A DNA stretch of 64,000 nt from Hydractinia symbiolongicarpus (lineage: Eukaryota; Cnidaria; Hydrozoa; Anthoathecata; Hydractiniidae): contig NC_079878.1 of the NCBI RefSeq assembly GCF_029227915.1, forward strand, positions 2,730,001 through 2,794,000, written 5' to 3'. The notes beneath the pieces were generated by a model. The model saw only the letters and a program-made list of their open reading frames with translations. It had not been told where the DNA came from and did not search any database. Within the stretch, counting starts at the first letter, position 1, and each line of letters opens with the position of its first letter. Both the position numbers and the translations under genes were made by a program. Positions 24,483 to 36,268 of this stretch are shown here, piece by piece.

Positions 24483-27400
24483 ATTAAGCGTCTCATCAAA
24501 AATGAAAACATTTCTGCAAATTACAAGTCTCCTGCGTTTTAGTGGTGAAAAAATAATTTAAAAGATCGTTCGGGAAATGAGTTTACTCCCTGGGTACCTT
24601 CTTTGTATACTTTTGACTATACGGGCCGAGTCCGGGATTTACGGGAAATCGCGGGTTTTCGTTTGCCGGCGATTAAACTTCTTTTATTCAGCGTCTCATC
24701 AAAAATGAAAACATTTCTGAAAACTACAAGTCTCATGCGTTTTAGTGGTGAAAAAATAATTTAAAAAATCCTTCGGGAAATGAGTTTACTCCCTGGGTAC
24801 CTTCTTTGTATACTTTTGACTATACGGGCCGAGTCCGGGATTTACGGGAAATTGCGGGTTTTCGTTTGCCGGCGATTAAACTTCTTTTATTCACCGTCTC
24901 ATCGAAAATGAAAACATTTTTAAAAACTACAAGTCTCATGGGCTTTAGTGGTGAAATAATAATTTAAAAAATCGTTCGGGAAATGAGTTTACTCCCTAGG
25001 TACTTCTTTTGTATACATTTGACTATACGGGCCGAGTCCGGGATTTACGGGAAATCGCGGGTTTTCGTTTGCCGGCGATTAAACTTCTTTTATTCAGTGT
25101 CTCATCAAAAATGAAAACACTTTTAAAAACTACAAGTCTCATGCGTTTTAGTAGTGAAAAAATAATTTAAAAAATCGTTCGGGAAATGAGTTTACTCCCT
25201 GGGTACTTTCTTTGTATACTTTTGACTATACAGGCCCAGTCCGGGATTTACGGGAAATCGCGGGTTTTCGTGTGCCGGCGATTAAACTTCTTTTATTCAG
25301 CGTCCCATCAAAAATGAAAACATTTTTAAAAACTACAAGTCTCATGCGTTTTAGTGGTGAAAAGATACTTTAAAAAATCGTTTTGGAAATGAGTTTACTC
25401 ACAGGGTACTTTCTTTGTATACATTCGACTATACGGGCCAAGCCCGGGATTTACGGGAAATCGCGGGTTTTCGTTTGCCGGCGATTAAACCACTTTCATT
25501 AAGCGTCTCATCAAAAATGAAAACATTTCTGAAAACTACAGGTCTCATGCGTTTTAGTGGTGAAAAAATAATTTAAAAAACCGTTCGGGAAATGAGTTTA
25601 CTCCCTGGGTACTTTCTTTGTATACTTTTGACTATACGGGCCGAGTCGGGGATTTACGGGAAGTCGCGGGTTTTCGTTTGCCGGCGATTAAACTTCTTTT
25701 ATTCAGCGTCTCATCAAAAATGAAAACATTTCTGAAAACTACAAGTCTCATGAGTGTTAGTGGTGAAAAAATAATTTAAAAAATCGTTCGGGAAATGAGT
25801 TTACTCCCTGGGTACTTTCTTTGTATATTTTTGACTATACTCCCCAAATCCGGGATTTACGGGAAGTCGCGGGTTTTCGTTTGCCGGCGATTAAACTTCT
25901 TTTATTCAGCGTCTCATCAAAAATGAAAACATTTTTAAAAACTACAAGTCTCATGGGCTTTAGTGGTGAAATAATAATTTAAAAAATCGTTCGGGAAATG
26001 AGTTTACTCCCTGGGTACTTTCTTTGTATACTTTTGACTATACGGGCCGAGTCCGGGATTTACGGGAAATCGCAGGTTTTCGTTTGCCCGCGATTAAACT
26101 TCTTTTATTCAGAGTCTCATCAAAAATGAAAACAATTTTGTAAACTACAAGTCCCATGCGTTTTAGTGGTGAAAAATAATTTAAAAAATCGTTCGGGAAA
26201 TGAGTTTACTCCCTGGGTACTTTCTTTGTATACTTTTGACTATACGGGCCGAGTCCGGGGTTTACGGGAAATGGCGGGTTTTCGTTTGCCGGCGATTAAG
26301 CTTCTTTTATTCAGCGTCTCATCAAAAATGAAAACATTTTTGAAAACTACAAGTCTCATGCGTTTTAGTGGTGAAAAAATAATTTAAAAAATCGTTTTGG
26401 AAATGAGTTTACTCCCTGGGTACTTTCTTTGTATACTTTTGACTATACGGGCCGAGTCCGGGGTTTACGAGAAATGGCGGGTTTTCGTTTGCCGGCGATT
26501 AAACTTCTTTTAATAAGCGTCTCATCAAAAATGAAAACATTTTTGAAAACTACAAGTCTCATGCGTTTTAGTGGTGAAAAAATAATTTAAAAAATCGTTT
26601 TGGAAATGAGTTTAATCAGAGGGTACTTTCTTTGTATACATGGGAAATGAGTTTACTACCTGGGTACTTTCTTTGTATACTTTTGACTATACGGGCCGAG
26701 TCCGGGGTTTACGGGAAATGGCGGGTTTTCGTTTGCCGGCGATTAAGCTTCTTTTATTCAGCGTCTCATCAAAAATGAAAACATTTTTGAAAACTACAAA
26801 TCTCATGCGTTTTAGTGGTGAAAAGATAATTTAAAAAATCGTTTTGGATATGAGGTTACTCACAGGGTACTTTCTTTGTACACATTTGACTATACGGGAC
26901 AAGCCCGGGATTTACGGGAAATCGCGGGTTTTCGTTTGCCGGCGATTAAACTTCTTTTATTCAGCGTCCCATCAAAAATGAAAACATTTTTAAAAACTAC
27001 AAGTCTCATGCGTTTTAGTGGTGAAAAGATACTTTAAAAAATCGTTTTGGAAATGAGTTTACTCACAGGGTACTTTCTTTGTATACATTCGACTATACGG
27101 GCCAAGCCCGGGATTTACGGGAAATCGCGGGTTTTCGTTTGCCGGCGATTAAACCACTTTCATTAAGCGTCTCATCAAAAATGAAAACATTTCTGAAAAC
27201 TACAGGTCTCATGCGTTTTAGTGGTGAAAAAATAATTTAAAAAACCGTTCGGGAAATGAGTTTACTCCCTGGGTACTTTCTTTGTATACTTTTGACTATA
27301 CGGGCCGAGTCGGGGATTTACGGGAAGTCGCGGGTTTTCGTTTGCCGGCGATTAAACTTCTTTTATTCAGCGTCTCATCAAAAATGAAAACATTTCTGAA

Positions 27401-30400
27401 AACTACAAGTCTCATGAGTGTTAGTGGTGAAAAAATAATTTAAAAAATCGTTCGGGAAATGAGTTTACTCCCTGGGTACTTTCTTTGTATATTTTTGACT
27501 ATACTCCCCAAATCCGGGATTTACGGGAAGTCGCGGGTTTTCGTTTGCCGGCGATTAAACTTCTTTTATTCAGCGTCTCATCAAAAATGAAAACATTTTT
27601 AAAAACTACAAGTCTCATGGGCTTTAGTGGTGAAATAATAATTTAAAAAATCGTTCGGGAAATGAGTTTACTCCCTGGGTACTTTCTTTGTATACTTTTG
27701 ACTATACGGGCCGAGTCCGGGATTTACGGGAAATCGCAGGTTTTCGTTTGCCCGCGATTAAACTTCTTTTATTCAGAGTCTCATCAAAAATGAAAACAAT
27801 TTTGTAAACTACAAGTCCCATGCGTTTTAGTGGTGAAAAATAATTTAAAAAATCGTTCGGGAAATGAGTTTACTCCCTGGGTACTTTCTTTGTATACTTT
27901 TGACTATACGGGCCGAGTCCGGGGTTTACGGGAAATGGCGGGTTTTCGTTTGCCGGCGATTAAGCTTCTTTTATTCAGCGTCTCATCAAAAATGAAAACA
28001 TTTTTGAAAACTACAAGTCTCATGCGTTTTAGTGGTGAAAAAATAATTTAAAAAATCGTTTTGGAAATGAGTTTACTCCCTGGGTACTTTCTTTGTATAC
28101 TTTTGACTATACGGGCCGAGTCCGGGGTTTACGAGAAATGGCGGGTTTTCGTTTGCCGGCGATTAAACTTCTTTTAATAAGCGTCTCATCAAAAATGAAA
28201 ACATTTTTGAAAACTACAAGTCTCATGCGTTTTAGTGGTGAAAAAATAATTTAAAAAATCGTTTTGGAAATGAGTTTAATCAGAGGGTACTTTCTTTGTA
28301 TACATGGGAAATGAGTTTACTACCTGGGTACTTTCTTTGTATACTTTTGACTATACGGGCCGAGTCCGGGGTTTACGGGAAATGGCGGGTTTTCGTTTGC
28401 CGGCGATTAAGCTTCTTTTATTCAGCGTCTCATCAAAAATGAAAACATTTTTGAAAACTACAAATCTCATGCGTTTTAGTGGTGAAAAGATAATTTAAAA
28501 AATCGTTTTGGATATGAGGTTACTCACAGGGTACTTTCTTTGTACACATTTGACTATACGGGACAAGCCCGGGATTTACGGGAAATCGCGGGTTTTCGTT
28601 TGCCGGCGATTAAACTTCTTTTATTCAGCGTCTCATCAAAAATGAAAACACTTTTGATAACTACAAGTCTCGTGCGTTTTAGTGGTGAAAAAATAATTTA
28701 AAAAATCGTTCGGGAAATGAGTTTACTCCCTGGGTACTTTCTTTTTATACTTTTGACTATACGGGCCCAGTCCGGGATTTACGGGAATCGCGGGTTTTCG
28801 TGTGCCGGCGATTAAACTTCTTTTATTCAGCGTCCCATCAAAAATGAAAACATTTTAAAAAACTACAAGTCTCATGCGTTTTAGTGGTGAAAAAATAATA
28901 TAAAAAATCGTTCGGGAAATGCGTTTACTCCCTGGATACTTTCTTTGTATACTTTTGACTATACGGGCCGAGTCCGGGGTTTACGGGAAATGGCGGGTTT
29001 TCGTTTGCCGGAGATTAAACTTCTTTTAATAAGCGTCTCATCAAAAATGAAAACATTTTTCAAAACTACAAGTCTCATGCGTTTTAGTGGTGAAAAAATA
29101 ATTTAAAAAATCGTTTTGGAAATGAGTTTAATCACAGGGTACTTTCTTTGTATACATGGGAAATGAGTTTACTCCCCGGGTACGTTCTTTGTATACTTTT
29201 GACTATATGGGCCGAGTCCGGGGTTTACGGGAAATGGCGGGTTTTCGTTTGCCGGCAATTAAACTTCTTTTTTTCAGCGTCTCATCAAAAATGAAAACAT
29301 TTTTGAAAACTACAAGTCTCATGCGTTTTAGTGGTGAAAAGGTACTTTAAAAAATCGTTTTGGAAATGAGTTTACTCACAGGGTACTTTCTTTGTATACA
29401 TTCGACTATACGGGCCAAGCCCGGGATTTACGGGAAATCGCGGGTTTTCGTTTGCCGGCGATTAAACTTCTTTTATTCAGCGTCTCATCAAAAATGAAAA
29501 CATTTTTAAAAACTACAAGTCTCATGGGCTTTAGTGGTGAAATAATAATTTAAAAAATCGTTCGGGAAATGAGTTTACTCCCTGGGTACTTTCTTTGTAT
29601 ACTTTTGACTATACGGGCCGAGTCCGGGATTTACGGGAAATCGCAGGTTTTCGTTTGCCCGCGATTAAACTTCTTTTATTCAGAGTCTCATCAAAAATGA
29701 AAACATTTTTGTAAACTACAAGTCCCATGCGTTTTAGTGGTGAAAAATAATTTAAAAAATCGTTCGGGAAATGAGTTTACTCCCTGGGTACTTTCTTTGT
29801 ATACTTTTGACTATACGGGCCGAGTCCGGGGTTTACGGGAAATGGCGGGTTTTCGTTTGCCGGCGATTAAGCTTCTTTTATTCAGCGTCTCATCAAAAAT
29901 GAAAACATTTTTGAAAACTACAAGTCTCATGCGTTTTAGTGGTGAAAAAATAATTTAAAAAATCGTTTTGGAAATGAGTTTACTCCCTGGGTACTTTCTT
30001 TGTATACTTTTGACTATACGGGCCGAGTCCGGGGTTTACGAGAAATGGCGGGTTTTCGTTTGCCGGCGATTAAACTTCTTTTAATAAGCGTCTCATCAAA
30101 AATGAAAACATTTTTGAAAACTACAAGTCTCATGCGTTTTATTGGTGAAAAAATAATTTAAAAAATCCTTTTGGAAATGAGTTTAATCAGAGGGTACTTT
30201 CTTTGTATACATGGGAAATGAGTTTACTACCTGGGTACTTTCTTTGTATACTTTTGACTATACGGGCCGAGTCCGGGATTTACGGGAAATCGCGGGTTTT
30301 CGTTTGCCGGCGATTAAACTTCTTTTATTCAGCGTCTCATCAAAAATGAAAACACTTTTGATAACTACAAGTCTCGTGCGTTTTAGTGGTGAAAAAATAA

Positions 30401-33400
30401 TTTAAAAAATCGTTCGGGAAATGAGTTTACTCCCTGGGTACTTTCTTTTTATACTTTTGACTATACGGGCCCAGTCCGGGATTTACGGGAATCGCGGGTT
30501 TTCGTGTGCCGGCGATTAAACTTCTTTTATTCAGCGTCCCATCAAAAATGAAAACATTTTTAAAAACTACAAGTCTCATGCGTTTTAGTGGTGAAAAAAT
30601 AATATAAAAAATCGTTCGGGAAATGCGTTTACTCCCTGGATACTTTCTTTGTATACTTTTGACTATACGGGCCGAGTCCGGGGTTTACGGGAAATGGCGG
30701 GTTTTCGTTTGCCGGAGATTAAACTTCTTTTAATAAGCGTCTCATCAAAAATGAAAACATTTTTGAAAACTACAAGTCTCATGCGTTTTAGTGGTGAAAA
30801 AATAATTTAAAAAATCGTTTTGGAAATGAGTTTAATCACAGGGTACTTTCTTTGTATACATGGGAAATGAGTTTACTCCCCGGGTACGTTCTTTGTATAC
30901 TTTTGACTATATGGGCCGAGTCCGGGGTTTACGGGAAATGGCGGGTTTTCGTTTGCCGGCAATTAAACTTCTTTTTTTCAGCGTCTCATCAAAAATGAAA
31001 ACATTTTTGAAAACTACAAGTCTCATGCGTTTTAGTGGTGAAAAGGTACTTTAAAAAATCGTTTTGGAAATGAGTTTACTCACAGGGTACTTTCTTTGTA
31101 TACATTCGACTATACGGGCCAAGCCCGGGATTTACGGGAAATCGCGGGTTTTCGTTTGCCGGCGATTAAACCACTTTCATTAAGCGTTTCATCAAAAATG
31201 AAAACATTTCTGAAAACTACAGGTCCCATGCGTTTTAGTGGTGAAAAAATAATTTAAAAAATCGTTCGGGAAATGAGTTTAATCCCTGGGTACTTTCTTT
31301 GTTTATTTTTGACTATACGGGCCGAGTCGGGGATTTACGGGAAGTCGCGGGTTTTCGTTTGCCGGCGATTAAACTTTTTTTATTCAGCGTCTCATCAAAA
31401 ATGAAAACATTTTTAAAAACTACAAGGCTCATGGGCTTTAGTGGTTAAATATTAATTTAAAAAATCGATCGGGAAATGAGTTTACTCCCTGGGTACTTTC
31501 TTTGTATGCATTCGACAATACGGGGCAAGCCCGGGATTTACGGGAAATCGCGGGTTTTCGTGTGCCGGCGATTAAACCACTTTCATTAAGCGTCTCATCA
31601 AAAATGAAAACATTTCTGAAAACTACAAGTCTCATGCGTTTTAGTGGTGAAAAAATAATTTAAAAAATCGTTCGGGAAATGAGTTTACTCCCTGGGTACT
31701 TTCTTTGTATACTTTTGACTATACGTCCCGAGTCCGGGATTTACGGGAAGTCGCGGGTTTTCGTTTGCCGGCGATTAAACTCCTTTTATTCAGCGTCTCA
31801 TCAAAAATGAAAACATTTTTAAAAACTACAAGTCTCATGGGCTTTAGTGGTTAAATAATAATTTAAAAAATCGATCGGGAAATGAGTTTACTCCCTGGGT
31901 ACTTTCTTTGTATGCATTCGACAATACGGGCCAAGCCCGGGATTTACGGGAAATCGCGGGTTTTCGTGTGCCGGCGATTAAACTTCTTTTATTCAGCGTC
32001 CCATCAAAAATGAAAACATTTTTAAAAACTACAAGTCTCATGCGTTTTAGTGGTGAAAAAATAATATAAAAAATCGTTCGGGAAATGCGTTTACTCCCTG
32101 GGTACTTTCTTTGTATACTTTTGACTATACGGGCCGAGTCCGGGGTTTACGGGAAATGGCGGGTTTTCGTTTGCCGGCGATTAAACTTCTTTTAATAAGC
32201 GTCTCATCAAAAATGAAAACATTTTTGAAAACTACAAGTCTCATGCGTTTTAGTGTTGAAAAAATAATTTAAAAAATCGTTTTGGAAATGAGTTTAATCA
32301 CAGGGTACTTTCTTTGTATACATGGGAAATGAGTTTACTCCCCGGGTACTTTCTTTGTATACTTTTGACTATATGGACCGAGTCCGGGGTTTACGGGAAA
32401 TGGGGGGTTTTCGTTTGCCGGCAATTAAACTTCTTTTTTTCAGCGTCTCATCAAAAATGAAAACATTTTTGAAAACTACAAGTCTCATGCGTTTTAGTGG
32501 TGAAAAGGTACTTTAAAAAATCGTTTTGGAAATGAGTTTACTCACAGGGTACTTTCTTTGTATACATTCGACTATACGGGCCAAGCCCGGGATTTACGGG
32601 AAATCGCGGGTTTTCGTTTGCCGGCGATTAAACCACTTTCATTAAGCGTCTCATCAAAAATGAAAACATTTCTGAAAACTACAGGTCCCATGCGTTTTAG
32701 TGGTGAAAAAATAATTTAAAAAATCGTTCGGGAAATGAGTTTAATCCCTGGGTACTTTCTTTGTTTATTTTTGACTATACGGGCCGAGTCGGGGATTTAC
32801 GGGAAGTCGCGGGTTTTCGTTTGCCGGCGATTAAACTTTTTTTATTCAGCGTCTCATCAAAAATGAAAACATTTTTAAAAACTACAAGTCTCATGGGCTT
32901 TAGTGGTTAAATAATAATTTAAAAAATCGATCGGGAAATGAGTTTACTCCCTGGGTACTTTCTTTGTATGCATTCGACAATACGGGCCAAGCCCGGGATT
33001 TACGGGAAATCGCGGGTTTTCGTTTGCCGGCGATTAAACCACTTTCATTAAGCGTCTCATCAAAAATGAAAACATTTCTGAAAACTACAAGTCTCATGCG
33101 TTTTAGTGGTGAAAAAATAATTTAAAAAATCGTTCGGGAAATGAGTTTACTCCCTGGGTACTTTCTTTGTATACTTTTGACTATACGTCCCGAGTCCGGG
33201 ATTTACGGGAAGTCGCAGGTTTTCGTTTGCCGGCGATTAAACTCCTTTTATTCAGCGTCTCATCAAAAATGAAAACATTTTTAAAAACTACAAGTCTCAT
33301 GGGCTTTAGTGGTGAAATAATAATTTAAAAAATCGTTCGGGAAATGAGTTTACTCCCTGGGTACTTTCTTTGTATACTTTTGACTATACGGGCCGAGTCC

Positions 33401-35911
33401 GGGATTTACGGGAAATCGCAGGTTTTCGTTTGCCGGCGATTAAACTTCTTTTATTCAGCGTCTCATCAAAAATGAAAACATTTTTGTAAACTACAAGTCC
33501 CATGCGTTTTAGTGGTGAAAAAATAATTTTAAAAATCGTTCGGGAAATGAGTTTACTCCCTGGGTACTTTCTTTGTATACTTTTGACTATACGGGCCGAG
33601 TCCGGGGTTTACGGGAAATGGCGGGTTTTATTTTGCCGGCGATTAAACTTCTTTTATTCAGCGTCTCATCAAAAATGAAAACATTTTTGAAAACTACAAG
33701 TCTCATGCGTTTTAGTGGTGAAAAAATAATTTAAAAAATCGTTCGGGAAATGAGTTTACTCCCTGGGTACCTTCTTTGTATACTTTTGACTATACGGCCG
33801 AGTCCGGGATTTACGGGAAATCGCGGGTTTTCGTTTGCCGGCGATAAAACCACTTTCATTAAGCGTCTCATCAAAAATGAAAAGATTTCTGCAAACTACA
33901 AGTCTCATGCGTTTTAGTGGTGAAAAAATAATTTAAAAAATCGTTCGGGAAATGAGTTTACTCCCTGGGTACTTTCTTTGTATACTTTTGACTATACGGG
34001 CCGAGTCCGGGGTTTACGGGAAATGGCGGGTTTTGGTTTGCCGGCGATTAAGCTTCTTTTATTCAGCGTCTCATCAAAAATGAAAACATTTTTGAAAACT
34101 ACAAGTCTCATGCGTTTTAGTGGTGAAAACATAATTTAAAAAATCGTTTTGGAAATGAGTTTACTCACAGGGTACTTTCTTTGTATACATTTGACTATAC
34201 GGGCCAAGCCCGGGATTTACGGGAAATCGCGGGTTTTCGTTTGCCGGCGATTAAACCATTTTCATTAGGCGTCTCATCAAAAATGAAAACATTTTTGAAA
34301 ACTACAAGTCTCATGCGTTTTAGTGGTGAAAAAATAATTTAAAAAATCGTTCGGGAAATGAGTTTACTCCCTGGGTACTTTCTTTGTATACTTTTGACTA
34401 TACGGGCCCAGTCCGGGATTTACAAGAAATCGCGGGTTTTCGTGTGCCGGCGATTAAACTTCTTTTATTCAGCGTCCCATCAAAAATGAAAACATTTTTA
34501 AAAACTATAAGTCTCATGCGTTTTAGTGGTGAAAAAATACTTTAAAAAATCGTTTTGGAAATGAGTTTACTCACAGGGTACTTTCTTTGTATACATTCGA
34601 CTATACGGGCCAAGCCCGGGATTTACGGGAAATCGCGGGTTTTTGTTTGCCGGCGATTAAACTTCTTTTATTCAGCGTCTCATCAAAAATGGAAACATTT
34701 CTGAAAACTACAAGTCTCATGCGTTTTAGTGGTGAAAAAATAATTTAAAAAATCGTTCGGGAAATGAGTTTACTCCCTGGGTACTTTCTTTGTATACTTT
34801 TGACTATACTCCCCGAGTCGGGGATTTACGGGAAGTCGCGGGTTTTCGTTTGCCGGCGATTAAACTTCTTTTATTCAGCGTCTCATCAAAAATGAAAACA
34901 TTTTTAAAAACTACAAGTCTCATGGGCTTTAGTGGTGAAATAATAATTTAAAAAATCGTTTGGGAAATGAGTTTACTCCCTGGGTACTTTCTTTGTATAC
35001 TTTTGACTATACGGGCCGAGTCCGGGATTTACGGGAAATCGCAGGTTTTCGTTTGCCGGCGATTAAGCTTCTTTTATTCAGCGTCTCATCAAAAATGAAA
35101 ACATTTTTGAAAACTACAAGTCTCATGCGTTTTAGTGGTGAAAAGATAATTTGAAAAATCGTTTTGGAAATGAGTTAACTCACAGGGTACTTTCTTTGTA
35201 TACTTTTGACTATACGGGAAATCGCGGGTTTTCGTTTGCCGGCGATTAAACCACTTTCATTAAGCGTCTCATCAAAAATGAAAACATTTCTGAAAACTAC
35301 AAGTCTCATGCGTTTTAGTGGTGAAAAAATAATTTAAAAAATCGTTCGGGAAATGAGTTTACTCCCTGGGTACTTTCTTTGTATACTTTTGACTATACTC
35401 CCCGAATCCGGGATTTACGGGAAGTCGCGCGTTTTGGTTTGCCGGCGATTAAACTTCTTTTATTCAGCGTCTCATCAAAAATAAAAACATTTTTAAAAAC
35501 TACAAGTCTCATGGGCTTTAGTGGTGAAATAATAATTTAAAAAATCGTTCGGGAAATGAGTTTACTCCCTGGGTACTTTCTTTGTATACTTTTGACTATA
35601 CGGGCTGAGTCCGGGATTTACGGGAAATTGCAGGTTTTCGTTTGCCGGCGATTAAACTTCTTTTATTCAGAGTCTCATCAAAAATGAAAACATTTTTGTA
35701 AACTACAAGTCCCATGCGTTTTAGTGGTGAAAAATAATTTAAAAAATCGTTCGGGAAATGAGTTTACTCCCTGGGTACTTTCTTTGTATACTTTTGACTA
35801 TACGGGCCGAGTCCGGGGTTTACGGGAAATGGCGGGTTTTCGTTTGCCGGCGATTAAGCTTCTTTTATTCAGCGTCTCATCAAAAATGAAAACATTTTTG
35901 AAAACTACAAG
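24483..35911 (-). repeat. Satellite array, right arm, segment 2
   Basis: About 56 inverted monomers lie between the two mobile elements. Multi-monomer blocks repeat almost exactly at 1664 bp (26166 to 27830), 1907 bp (27830 to 29737), 1704 bp (29156 to 30860) and 1462 bp (30860 to 32322). These lengths equal whole numbers of 203-bp monomers plus one or two 41-bp extensions, within a base or two. Pairs 406 bp apart (31438 and 31844) show the two-subtype alternation. One monomer at about 35200-35225 lacks about 20 bp, going from GACTATACGGG straight to AAATCGCGGG. Confidence 0.96.
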
Positions 35912-36268
35912 AGAGATAGGAAAACCCCAATGTTAGGACAGATCCACTTAGCACTTTACCACTCCACGTTAAATTATGGATCATCCCCGTCAAATTAACG
36001 ATAGAAGAGTCGATAAAATCCATGTGCACTTTACCACTTTACGTCAATTTATAGATCATCCCCGTTAAATCAACGATAGAAGAGTCCATAAAATCCATGT
36101 GCACTTTACCACTTTACGTCAAATAAGCGGGCATGCTATATAATATCTGCCCAAAACCCCCCTCCCCGGCCGCGTCCCCCCGGGCCCCTCCCCACCCTCC
36201 CCGTCCCATGGGTCCCTACCCACCCTCCCCTGTCGTGCCTTATAATTTATAGTGTTATGTGTGTCTAT
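35912..36268 (+). repeat. Left terminal inverted repeat of the Polinton
   Basis: 357 bp, matching the right end in reverse complement with two substitutions (in the CAAATTAACG and GTCGATAAAA segments). It contains two full and one partial copy of a roughly 75-bp repeat starting CACTTTACCACT (about 35970, 36047 and 36120 region) with ATAGAAGAGTC. Next comes GGCATGCTATATAATATCTGCC, then a strongly C-rich block at 36155-36233. The last codons of the polymerase gene lie inside it. Confidence 0.97.

Noticed and set aside
18599-24488. Kolobok or piggyBac-type insertion at TTAA
   Set aside because: TTAA is present at both sides, but using it as the target duplication leaves asymmetric ends (G on one side, CA on the other). 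A 5- or 7-bp duplication gives symmetric termini.
26166-35936. Repeated 64-73 aa frames in the right arm
   Set aside because: They are the same monomer translated in other orientations and phases, with no coding constraint visible.
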